DNA from: Dactylonectria macrodidyma
Lineage: Eukaryota; Ascomycota; Sordariomycetes; Hypocreales; Nectriaceae
Assembly (NCBI GenBank): GCA_020744425.1
Contig: JAGMUV010000005.1
Location: 186,001-250,000, forward strand
DNA: 64,000 nucleotides
Direction of reading: 5' to 3'
Shown: piece by piece, positions 55,376-64,000 of the stretch
How positions within the stretch are numbered: position 1 is the stretch's first letter
How the letters are laid out: the number at the start of each line of letters is the position of its first letter
The notes under the pieces: model-generated
What the model was told of the DNA's origin: nothing
The model's database searches: none
Seen by the model: the letters and a program-made list of their open reading frames with translations, nothing else
Position numbers and translations under genes: made by a program

Positions 55376-55936
55376 CTAGTTTCTTGCCAGCTAGCTTAAT
55401 ACCGTCTCTTGAGTAATGGCTTTGATTTAACTGAGGCAAGCCTACTTAGGTTAGGAAGAGTCATTTTATCTCTTCTTTTCGTTTCAATAATATGTTGTCC
55501 AGTTGCTGTCGCAACAGCATCCTGGTAGCGAAAGCCAATCGAGCCTTTAAAGTTGTCAGTCTGAACATCGGGAGGGTTGAAAGTTGAGTTTGATATCATC
55601 ATAAGGCTTCGTTAAAGTGACCGTCTTGGCCTTCAATGAGGCTATCGAAGTTCGGCCTCGAGAATGAATGTGGGAGAGCTTATCGAAGATTGCATATTAC
55701 AGCCAAGTTCGATTTAACGTTGATGGGAGAAGGTGAGCTTCATTGAATGAAAGCGAGCCGCCGCACGCATGGAGTTAAGGGAACATGTGCACATCACAAA
55801 GGTTAGCCAGTGCTGTCTTGGAGGGCACCCATTGATGCGAATTTATTTATCAATTGACTATGAATTCTCGACATCAAAGTGACACTCGCCTCGCCCCATA
55901 ACCACACACCACTCGCTTGACAATTACGACATGTTT
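55376..55936. other. Convergent intergenic region
   Basis: 561 bases between the receptor and the sugar porter, whose 3' ends face each other. No gene supported. Confidence 0.4.
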
Positions 55937-57541
55937 TTAGCTCTTTTCACCATGTCGTGCTTCCAACGCACCCGTGGCCTGGTAGCTTGGGAACTTGCGA
56001 ATGTGAACTCCAGCAACGAAGCACTCGTCAATCTCTTCAAGGGTACGCTTGTTGGTTTCCGGCATGTAGAAGAAGGTAAAGATGGCGCAGGCCAAGTTCG
56101 TAGGCACCCAGACGTAGGCATACTTGGCGCCCCAGTTCAACTCGGTGGGGTTGATAAAGTAAGGCCCGGTAAAGGTCAGGAGGAACGTGGTGATGAAAGA
56201 CACGGCCGTAGCAACACCAAAAGTGTGAGCGCGGAGAGGCTGACTGGGAATCTCGGCTGCGACCTGCCATCCGAAGGGGGTTGTGACAGCACAGAAAGTG
56301 AACATGAAGATGCACGTCATTGCTAGGATAACATTTGTAGCAACAGGATCTAGGCCTCGAACCGAAGCGGCCACACCTGCCCCCAGCATACAGAAAGCCT
56401 GGACAACCGTTGCCAGCATCAGCATGGGACGCTTGCCAACCTTGTTGTTGTAAAATGGCGAGACGAGAGAGCCAAAGAGGCCTACAGCAAGCACTATGAC
56501 GCTGCTCTGAAATGGATTGCCATTGCCAGACACGACAAAGAAGTAGACACCGTACTGGATGATGAACTGGCTTCCTGCTGCACCAGCATACGTGGCCACA
56601 GCAATTGAAGTCAAGGTGCGGCGAGTGTTTCCACTGCAGAAGAGGTCTCGGAAGCCGATACTGGCGTTGTGGGCCAGATCCAGCTCGATGGCACGCTGAA
56701 TCTCCGACATCTCGTTCTTGACCTGCGTGTCGGTGTACGCAGCATCTCTGAGCCAGCGGAGGGACTTTTGTGCCTGCTCCGCTTTGCCTTTGGTTGCAAG
56801 ATAGCGAGGTGTTTCCGGGAGCGGGATGATAACTGCGGCCGTCACAAAGGTCATTGCGTATATGACAGAAAGAGGGATGCGGTAGCTCGCGCGACTTTGG
56901 ATCTTGGAGCAGTAGTTGTTGATGATTGCACCCACGAAGGAACCAATGCTAACCCAGGTGATGTAGATGGTGTAGTTGAGCGATCGCATGTGCGCTGGAG
57001 AGACTTCTTGCATGTACAGCTGCGAAGAAACAAGCAAAAAGCCGCAACCAGATCCTACGAGGATGCGGCTCGCATAGAGACCGCCATGATTGGTGACGAG
57101 CATCTGCATCGTGATGCTGATACAGACGAGCACACATCCTAACCATATGCCGCCCTTTCGGCCGATGTATTGCGTAATGGGACCGGCCATAAAAGCGGCG
57201 AAGATCATGCCAACAGACATGAGGCTGGTGATGAGCTGCTGGACAGTGGTGTCAATGCCGTAGCCGCCAGGCAGCATCGGATCAGGGTATCCAAAGACCG
57301 CTAGGAAACCCGGCATGGCCTGGAAGCCGTTGATGATTCCAGTGTCAAGCCCGTAGTCGAGGTTGCCAAGGTTGACAAGGACAGCAATCAAAATGAACTT
57401 CTTGTTGTCGCGCCACGATGTCCGAATGATGGCAGGGTCAAAGCCCTGAGAGGACGAGTCCTTGCTCACGCTTGACTGCTCGACATGCTCTGATGCTGCG
57501 GCCACATTCTCCTGGACTTCTTTGGACTCTGGCTCTATCAT
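55937..57541 (-). CDS. MFS sugar porter, lactose/hexose permease type, intronless
   Basis: The frame is open up to 57763, but the start at 57541 (MIEPESKEVQENV) gives 534 residues, matching the family; the 74 residues before it look like 5' UTR. Marks are YGLDTGIINGFQAMPGF in TM1, GPITQYIGRKGGIWLG, PETPRYLATKGKAEQAQ after TM6, a TYAGAAGSQFIIQYGVYFF TM7 region, and PETNKRTLEEIDECFVAGV after TM12. It transports a sugar or related compound at the plasma membrane. It shares its 3' flank with the CFEM receptor. No introns, unlike the other two sugar porters in this window. Confidence 0.9.
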   Translation of the reverse strand: MIEPESKEVQENVAAASEHVEQSSVSKDSSSQGFDPAIIRTSWRDNKKFILIAVLVNLGNLDYGLDTGIINGFQAMPGFLAVFGYPDPMLPGGYGIDTTVQQLITSLMSVGMIFAAFMAGPITQYIGRKGGIWLGCVLVCISITMQMLVTNHGGLYASRILVGSGCGFLLVSSQLYMQEVSPAHMRSLNYTIYITWVSIGSFVGAIINNYCSKIQSRASYRIPLSVIYAMTFVTAAVIIPLPETPRYLATKGKAEQAQKSLRWLRDAAYTDTQVKNEMSEIQRAIELDLAHNASIGFRDLFCSGNTRRTLTSIAVATYAGAAGSQFIIQYGVYFFVVSGNGNPFQSSVIVLAVGLFGSLVSPFYNNKVGKRPMLMLATVVQAFCMLGAGVAASVRGLDPVATNVILAMTCIFMFTFCAVTTPFGWQVAAEIPSQPLRAHTFGVATAVSFITTFLLTFTGPYFINPTELNWGAKYAYVWVPTNLACAIFTFFYMPETNKRTLEEIDECFVAGVHIRKFPSYQATGALEARHGEKS

Positions 57542-59399
57542 TCTGAAAGGTGCCAGCTTGTGTGACAGTACTGCCTCTCGATGAAAGTTTGGGGGTAATT
57601 CAAGATATGAGATAGGTGGATTTTTTCCAGAAGATAGGGGCAGTATATAAAAAGACGATGAGAAGATCGTTGAAAGAACCAGATAACTATGGTATCGTGA
57701 TGCTCTATTTATCCATGGTTGATTTGGGACTTGATGTAAAACACTACCTAGTCGATAGGACATCTGGTTGGTAACTACCGCTACTTCATAGGATGACTCC
57801 AGATGGTCGGATGCTTGTCTAACCTCGCTGCTTGGCTTAGACTGATGCCTCCTCCCATGTCCATGCCAACGCTATCCTATTCCAGACATCGGTTAGCCTT
57901 CCCCACTTGACAGGGGCCAGAGAACAGGCCTGAAGAACCCCACCTAGGTGTGAGCCGGTGCCATCAGTTCTAGGCCCGGAGTTTGCAGCTAGAGCCAGTT
58001 CTATTAGATCAGGTGAATCAAGGAGGGTCTGCTACAACCCCATCCCTTGCAAACCTTGTTGTAAGCTCGGCTATCGATCAGCCTAGGATTCGGACCTGGG
58101 GAAAAGGTGCGAGATCAACCTGGGGTACCGAAGGCTAGTGCTTATGAGGACAGGACATGGCTCTTCCAGTGGAGTTTTGAGCCCTCCTTCAGCAGTGCGC
58201 AGGGGAATAGAAGGGGGTGGGGGGCGGGTGGGTGGTTGAGAGTATGTATAAGAGATTGTTGAGCGAACATCAGCCGCCATTGCCGACTACCCAACCGAGG
58301 ATAGAACACCCAATCACCATGTCCTGTCCACTTATCTACGACAGTTTACATGCCACCGTTGCTTGAGAGGCGTTGGGGGACGCTAAATGAGGGCAAGGTG
58401 GTAGGTATCTCTGGAGCTGCTCACAGCAAGCGCAATCTCCTCGAGATAAAGTGTCATCTCCGCTCTCATGGGTTCATTAGGGTAAGTAGGTGCCTCTAGT
58501 TGGTATGAAGCCGACGGTTTAGGTGATGCCGTCCGTGTGTATGTCTTTCACCCTAGGGCAGTCAAGGCTGATTTGACCAGCAAACGTTGTAATAACAGTC
58601 CCGTGTGAAGTAGACCAGGTTTCCCCCATTGAGTGCCTTTCACCATGTCTGCTTGCCCGCCACCATTTCGACAACAGGGAGAGGTGAGTTGGATGACTTG
58701 TATGAGACGAAGGTGGATGTCTTGGGTGGACTTCCCAGTAACGGAGGAACTGTGTCGTCTCGGGCCTTCGAGGTAACTAAACCTAATTAACGCCAAACGA
58801 TGGGTACATGGATTATAATTTGCAGTGATTTTGACACTATTACTGCACCTAAACCAGCTGAAAGCCGTGTGGCAATCCACGCAAAGTTGTGCTGAGGCTG
58901 ATCTCAGGTGCAGACGAGGTTAGGTGTGTGGGGTGATGTGGGGGTGTGTAATTGGCGTAAGGCAGCTGTGTGGGGAGCTGGAGGTATGCAATATGGCACA
59001 AGTCACATGCTTAAGTCAAAAAAAAGAGGCTAGTAAATTAAAAGTCTATTAACTTAAATAAAAGAAAGTTGATTATAATAACTTAAAGAAGATAAATAAT
59101 TAAATTCTAGAGAAAGTAATATCCAAAAATATATAAATTAGAAATTTAATAATAAATATGCTTTTAAAATTTTAAAATTAAATAATTCCTTTCTTAAATT
59201 TGTTTATTATTTCTATAACTATCAACTTCTTTCCTGTTGCTATTGCTCAAAGAGATCCATTTCCATATATACTTACCTTATTAAAACCTGGCAAACTCTG
59301 ACACATACCCAGCCTCTTAACTCATACACACTCTCGACCCTCGTATTATATCTTCTTTGACAAAGCTAACATTGCTGTCAATCTCCCTAAGTTACAGCT
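57542..59399. other. 1.9-kb intergenic region with A/T-rich block
   Basis: No gene supported. 59010-59230 is extremely A/T-rich, like RIP-degraded repeat sequence, ending about 170 bases upstream of the next start codon. The rest looks like promoter and UTR sequence. Confidence 0.5.
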
Positions 59400-60335
59400 A
59401 TGACTCAACCCCAGGCCGACGTAATTCCCTTCCGACCAGCCGCGGCCATTCTCCGCGACCAACTGGCCGATCCCGATAAGCTCACTGTCTGTCCTGGTGT
59501 ATACGATGGCTTCTCGGCTCGAATCGCTTTGGACGCTGGCTTTGATTGCCTCTACATGACGGGAGCCGGCACGTCAGCTTCAGTGCTAGGCCAACCGGAT
59601 CTGGGTCTCGTCACACTCCCCGAGATGGCCAATAATGCAGGAATGATAGCCTCGCTAGACCGACAAGTCCCCGTGATTGCAGATGCAGACACGGGGTTTG
59701 GCGGCTCTCTATCTGTGGCCCGAGCTACGCAGCAGTACATTCAGCTCAACGTGGCAGCCATGCACATCGAGGATCAGATATTGATGAAGAGGTGCGGCCA
59801 CCTCAGGAACAAGGAGCTTGTCTCGTTAGATGACTACTTGGTGCGAATTAGAGCTGCCGCTGCCGCACGCAAGGCTTCCGGTCGAGATATTGTCATCATT
59901 GCACGAACGGATTCGCTGCAGTCCCAAGGCGTCGACGAGGCCATCCGCCGCCTCAAGGCAGCGTACAACGCTGGAGCCGATGTGGCATTTCTGGAAGGAA
60001 TCCAGACCAAGGAACAGTGTCTCAAGGCATGCAAAGAACTGGCTCCCATGCCGTGCCTTCTGAATGTGGTTTCTGGAGGCGTGACGCCCATGCTCAGTGC
60101 TGCCGAAGCGAGGGCCATTGGCTTCAAAATAGTCATCTGGCCCGTTCTGTCTTTAACACACGCATATGTGGCCGTGAAGAAGGCCATGCGTGCCCTCAAA
60201 GAGACTGGCTTCGTTGAGCCTACGCCTAATGGTGAAGGAGGGATCAAAGATATTTTTGGCGTCTGTGGAATTGAAAAGGCTGCCGCCTTTGACAAGGTCA
60301 TGGGAGGATCTTCCCTCAACGGGGGCTTTTTCTAG
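59400..60335 (+). CDS. Isocitrate lyase/PEP mutase superfamily enzyme
   Basis: A single exon of 311 codons. A TIM-barrel with PGVYDGFSARIALDAGFDCLYMTGAGTSAS at the start, the metal-binding ADADTGFGG (Asp95, Asp97), HIEDQ near residue 122 and the lyase loop KRCGH at residues 130-134. That loop, with catalytic Cys132, places it with C-C lyases or hydrolases (methylisocitrate lyase, oxaloacetate hydrolase, dimethylmalate lyase) rather than true PEP mutases. VIIARTDS and VSGGVTPMLSAAEARAIGFKIVIWP are also typical. The substrate within this group cannot be decided by eye. It is tail to tail with an FAD monooxygenase, so cleavage of an acid released by aromatic breakdown is possible, but this is inference. 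Confidence 0.9.
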   Translation: MTQPQADVIPFRPAAAILRDQLADPDKLTVCPGVYDGFSARIALDAGFDCLYMTGAGTSASVLGQPDLGLVTLPEMANNAGMIASLDRQVPVIADADTGFGGSLSVARATQQYIQLNVAAMHIEDQILMKRCGHLRNKELVSLDDYLVRIRAAAAARKASGRDIVIIARTDSLQSQGVDEAIRRLKAAYNAGADVAFLEGIQTKEQCLKACKELAPMPCLLNVVSGGVTPMLSAAEARAIGFKIVIWPVLSLTHAYVAVKKAMRALKETGFVEPTPNGEGGIKDIFGVCGIEKAAAFDKVMGGSSLNGGFF

Positions 60336-60694
60336 AGCTTTTCGCTTATATTTGCTTAAAGAGTATACAATAAACTGAATGTACTCTGTAATCTTCAGGC
60401 TTGAACTACTGTACCGACTTTCCGCTCATCCATCTAGGCAGTCACTAACCATTGAGATATACTTGTCCGACCTGCCGGTGGCGAAACCAGGACATCTGTA
60501 AAGCTGCTACGTTGACACTCTAAATTCTGACTGAAGAACTCTCTGAAGCCCAAAGTCTGGCGTGTGGCTGGATTTCCTGCCTAGACTGATCAAGTGGTGG
60601 GATAGTTTGTACGTTAGCCACGTCTACTCTCCGCTTGACATGGTGTCTAATTCGAAGAGCAAAGCATTGCGGCATCAATATCATCTAGAGCAGA
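60336..60694. other. Convergent intergenic region
   Basis: 359 bases between converging 3' ends. No gene supported. Confidence 0.4.
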
Positions 60695-62140
60695 CTAAGC
60701 CACAATCGCGGTTGGTCTCAAGGCAATCCGCCTCTCCACCACGTCCTCATCCTCGTACTGAGCCATCCATCGCGGATCCATGGTAATGTTCCATTGCTTC
60801 ATGCGACTGGCCTTCTGGGCATCCTTGTCGGCCAAAGACTTGAGGAAATCCTCGTCAACCTGTCGCTTATCTTCCGTCGCTGTAGCCACCCACTTTTCCA
60901 TGCCATGCTTCCTCGCAACGTCGTCCAGCTTCCATATGCCTAGAGGATCCTCGCTGTAGCCGCCACGCTGAACCATGCGCTTGTTCTCGATGGAGAAGGG
61001 ATTAGTGAAGCTCAGCCACTTTTCCCGCCTAGCAGACGCCCACGTGTCAAGGATCGAGTCGGGTGCCCTGCCGTTGACGACTGCACCGAGGGCCCGGCCA
61101 AGGGGTCCAGCATCCAGGAGACCCGACGTCAATCCCAAGCCGCCAATGGGATTATTACTCTAACGAGAAGAAGGAACAAGTGTTAGATAAGATCGAAAAT
61201 TACAGTGAAGAGGTTAGGAAATATCGTTTCTTACGTGAGCCGCGTCCCCGGCTAGGAAGCATCGGCCTTTGCGATAGGTGCTGGCGCAGCGCTGATGAGG
61301 CTTGTATCGGTTCAGCTGCACCACTTCATAGCCTGGGCCAGGCCACCCCGGCAGAATATGCTTGAAGTGGTCGTCGAGCTCGGCGCGGATCTCGTCGTTG
61401 GTCATGCCCGGGCGCACACCAAAGGCGCAGCGCCAGAGGCCCGTATCGTCGATCACGGTGATGACGCTCCAATGCACAGGGTGCATGACGAAGTTCGCCG
61501 ACGTGAAGCCGTAGTCCCTGAAGGGATACCTGATGTTGGAGGCGCAAAAGTCCTCGTTGGGCCAGGAGAAGCCCTCAAACGGGATATCGAGGAGCCTGCG
61601 CACCGTGCTGCCTGCGCCATCGGCCCCGACCAGATAGTCACAGGTGTAAGTCGTCTTCGTCCCCTCGTCATCCTCACAGATGACGGTGACGCCCTCGCCA
61701 TTCTGATGTAGCTCGACAAGGACCTGGTTGAACCGAACCTCGGTCGAAGAAGTATACTCTGAGAGGAGATGGTCCATAATAACCTTTGCGAGAACTGGTT
61801 GGCCACAGTTTATGCCCGAAGGGAACTTATCACCCCCTTCCATCTTCGTGACGAGGCCAACCTGCTGCTTCTCGGGCTCAGTGCCCACCCACATAGAAAG
61901 CACGTCGTTGATCATGGCCTTCTTCTTGACCTCTTCTAAAATGCCCGTTTCCTCCATCTCAGCCATGACGCATGGCTGGTAGGACGTAGCGCGAGGCGAC
62001 TGGTCGATGCCTTGACCACGCTCCAGGACCAAGACCTGGACTCCCAGCCGAGCGAGGTTCATGGACGTGAGAAGACCGACGGGGCCAGCTCCGATGACGA
62101 TGACAGTGAAGTGGTTCTTGACCGAACCGTTTTGAGCCAT
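60695..62140 (-). CDS. FAD-dependent aromatic-ring monooxygenase, 2 exons
   Basis: Exons 62140-61235 and 61159-60695 give 456 residues. FAD-binding marks are GAGPVG at residues 17-22, the ERG at the end of strand 2, the DYLVGADGAGSTVRRLLDI block near 210, and GRCFLAGDAAHSNNPIGGLGLTSGLLDA, which spans the splice and confirms it. This is a class A flavoprotein hydroxylase (PHBH/phenol hydroxylase-like) using NAD(P)H and O2 on an aromatic or heterocyclic ring. The start at 62140 (MAQNGSVKN) was chosen over 62224 because family proteins begin shortly before the GxGxxG loop. No C-terminal thioredoxin-like domain is present. The substrate is unknown. Confidence 0.9.
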
Positions 62141-62946
62141 GACAAGAAGCTTAGCCCTGGCCAAACTCAAGAAGTAAGTGCAGTGAAGACAAGGGTTGGT
62201 GTAAGGGCGACTAAGTGGAAGCAAAGAGCAGACTTGAGGTTTATACGGCCGTGCTTAGGTTGAGTAACTTGCGCTCAAATAGTCTTTATCGCTCTACCGG
62301 AACGGGTGGAGGGAGTCGAGTCTTTCGCCTAGGGGCCGTTCTCTCTGGGGCAAGCAATCCCAGTGCACCTTTCACACCACCATCCCCACATGATACCTGC
62401 CATCTACTTACCACAATAGTGGCTCCATTTGAGCAGAAAATCACCCAGAACAGCCCGCGCATTCCTTGTTCGGCTTCGGCTAAACACAATGGCTGGAGTC
62501 TAATGACCCAGAAAGCCATCCAAGTAAAAAACGGTTTAATTTTCACCCGCTAGGCTTGGCAATACGTATCATGCTATGGATTGTGTCAATGTGGGTTACT
62601 TGATGTTACAGGCAGATTGACTTTCCCGTGTATCCAAGGGGGTAACGTGGACGCGAGCGAGAGACATGTGGCACATGTGTCAGTCGGTAAACAAACTGTT
62701 CCTGAGTACATCAAGTTCACACATCTGAAGGACTGCTCATTCTTGGGCCGACGTAGATGTATGATAGGTAGAGTGTAAAGACGATTCGGTGAAACCTGAA
62801 TGGCGAGGCTCATAAAGCTTGCCTTGGGCCCGTGGAAAGAGACGAATAAGCCCGTTTGAACCGCTTAACCTATAAATAGCATTTACAGAATAATCTTAAT
62901 TATTTATATAAAAAACTAAGGAATTGAAAATAATGTAATATATATA
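62141..62946. other. Intergenic region upstream of FAD monooxygenase
   Basis: 806 bases with no supported gene, becoming A/T-rich towards the MITE at 62947. Confidence 0.4.
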
Positions 62947-63387
62947 ACGTACTTGATAAGTGAGTGGGCCAAACAAGCGAGTGGGCCACTTTGAAGTTTC
63001 CTAGCAATTACACCTTAAATAAAAATATTTTTAAAATATTCTCTAAAATTAAAACTAAGAGTAAAATAACTAATATTATAGAAATAGCTCTATTATATAC
63101 TAAAGAATAAATATAGATTTTCTTAGATTTTTTAAAAAATTACTTAATAAGCTATATTAAAAATGCTTATTCGCACTATATACCTAGCTATTTCTATATA
63201 AAAGAATTTTTTTAAAAATTTAAAAAAATTATTATATAGTTTTCTTTTTAATTAAATAATTAAAATTATTTTTATTTTATTTTTAATAACTAAATAGCTA
63301 GTTTTAAAAATTTAAAATTTAGCTCTTTTTAGTGCACAGTATTCGTGGCCTACTCACTTGTTTGGCCCACTCACTTATCAAGTACGT
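62947..63387. mobile_element. Non-autonomous Pogo-like MITE, 441 bp
   Basis: TA flanks at 62945-62946 and 63388-63389. Ends begin ACGTACTTGATAAGTGAGTG and match as inverted repeats for about 43 bases with two differences, both C/T or G/A type. Each end holds a doubled box (AAGTGAGTGGGCC then AAGCGAGTGGGCC). The interior is about 340 bases of A/T-rich non-coding sequence, probably RIP-degraded. The end architecture matches the 1.9-kb transposon at 8627. Confidence 0.85.
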
Positions 63388-63508
63388 TAGCTAAATAAAA
63401 AGAGGTAACGTTATATAATAAATAAATATTTTAAGTAAAAAAGTGAGCTTATTAATAAATATTTTTTATAAAAGTAATAAAATTTATAAATAAATAAATA
63501 AATAGATA

Positions 63509-63557
<49 letters not shown>

Positions 63558-64000
63558 GTATGCTTTATAGTGACATTCGCAGTAGGTGGGGTTATATGAA
63601 AAGACTACATTCTAAAGTGGGGTGACTTTGAACCATTCACTGAACCTTACTTCCAAGCGCCTGGTAGGCGTCCAAACACGAACTGCAATGAGTTAGCGGT
63701 GGAGGTGGCATTCGATTATCCGAAGCTGTCAACTTACCATGTGAACAAATTAAATAGCATAAATGTCGCGGGTTTTAGGTGCTGTTTAGGTCTCAAAGGG
63801 ACGCGGAAAAGCCAAAAGCTTTTGAATATTATCTGCCTCCTTCGATTCGACCTCAGTCTGACTCGACCGTTGCTACGAAGAGACTATCCACAAGAATTAC
63901 ACATGGAGCTATCAGGGTAATAAAGCTTGCTATTCATGCTTCGGGACGCAGAGGGGAGAGTCGAGCATGGCATCGAAAACCTTTCTATCACAGACTATGA
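63388..64000. other. Terminal interval of window
   Basis: 613 bases with no supported gene. It begins with A/T-rich sequence and a TAA microsatellite. Frames 63699-63920 and 63779-64000 (73 codons each) overlap each other, have no recognisable domain and run to the edge, so they were not called. Confidence 0.4.
63510..63556. repeat. TAA trinucleotide microsatellite, about 16 copies
   Basis: Nearly perfect TAA run preceded by TAAA tetranucleotide repeats (63485-63509). Confidence 0.9.

Noticed and set aside
57542..57763. 74-residue N-terminal extension of the intronless sugar porter
   Set aside because: Not typical of the family; ATG at 57541 gives the usual N-terminus, so the extension is likely 5' UTR.
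63699..64000. Two overlapping 73-codon frames at the right edge
   Set aside because: Different phases over the same bases, no recognisable domain, truncated by the window.

Overview
The window comes from a filamentous ascomycete (Pezizomycotina, most likely a Sordariomycete). The evidence is many short introns (about 45-75 bp) with fungal GT-AG junctions, two Zn2Cys6/Fungal_trans regulators, a CFEM-type PTH11-like receptor, an RTA1-like protein, a helo-like domain protein, and a Pogo/Fot1-type transposon carrying the stop-codon signature of repeat-induced point mutation (RIP). No rRNA genes, CRISPR arrays or bacterial-style operons are present. I rebuilt exon structures by hand, checking splice consensus, phase and protein-family continuity; none is confirmed by transcript data.

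Layout. 1-8149: a polyol/ketose catabolism-like group with a partial SDR dehydrogenase, a P-loop kinase, an MFS sugar/polyol porter, a Zn2Cys6 regulator and a second SDR (xylulose/sorbose-reductase type). 8627-10486: a dead Pogo-like transposon. 10803-13586: an OPT oligopeptide transporter. 13587-17113: gene-poor. 17114-19683: a receptor-like rhodopsin domain fused to an MFS transporter. 19684-24246: mostly empty, with a 254-bp MITE-like element and a small secreted protein. 24247-31708: an RTA1-like protein, a flavin split-barrel protein, an RNase H-like protein preceded by 60-bp tandem repeats, tRNA-Val(AAC), a helo-like membrane protein and a secreted DUF1961/YesU-like protein.

32918-43707 is the most interesting block: an NCS1 permease, a Zn2Cys6 regulator, an alpha/beta hydrolase, two divergent XanA-like TauD-family dioxygenases and an IPNS-like 2-oxoglutarate oxygenase. 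They share an 8-bp palindrome, TCGGCCGA, in three intergenic regions. The permease/regulator intergenic region carries a cluster of GATA motifs. I infer a regulated import-and-oxidation pathway for a nitrogen heterocycle, possibly a nucleobase or related compound; the substrate is not known.

44155-48715: a sugar porter divergent from an intracellular GH43 enzyme, probably for xylo- or arabino-oligosaccharide use. 49138-51588: a four-exon small protein of unknown function and a capsule-type glycosyltransferase-like protein. 53833-57541: a CFEM receptor and a second sugar porter. 59400-62140: an isocitrate lyase/PEP-mutase superfamily enzyme facing an FAD monooxygenase. 62947-63387: a 441-bp MITE whose ends share the architecture of the Pogo element at 8.6 kb, followed by a microsatellite.
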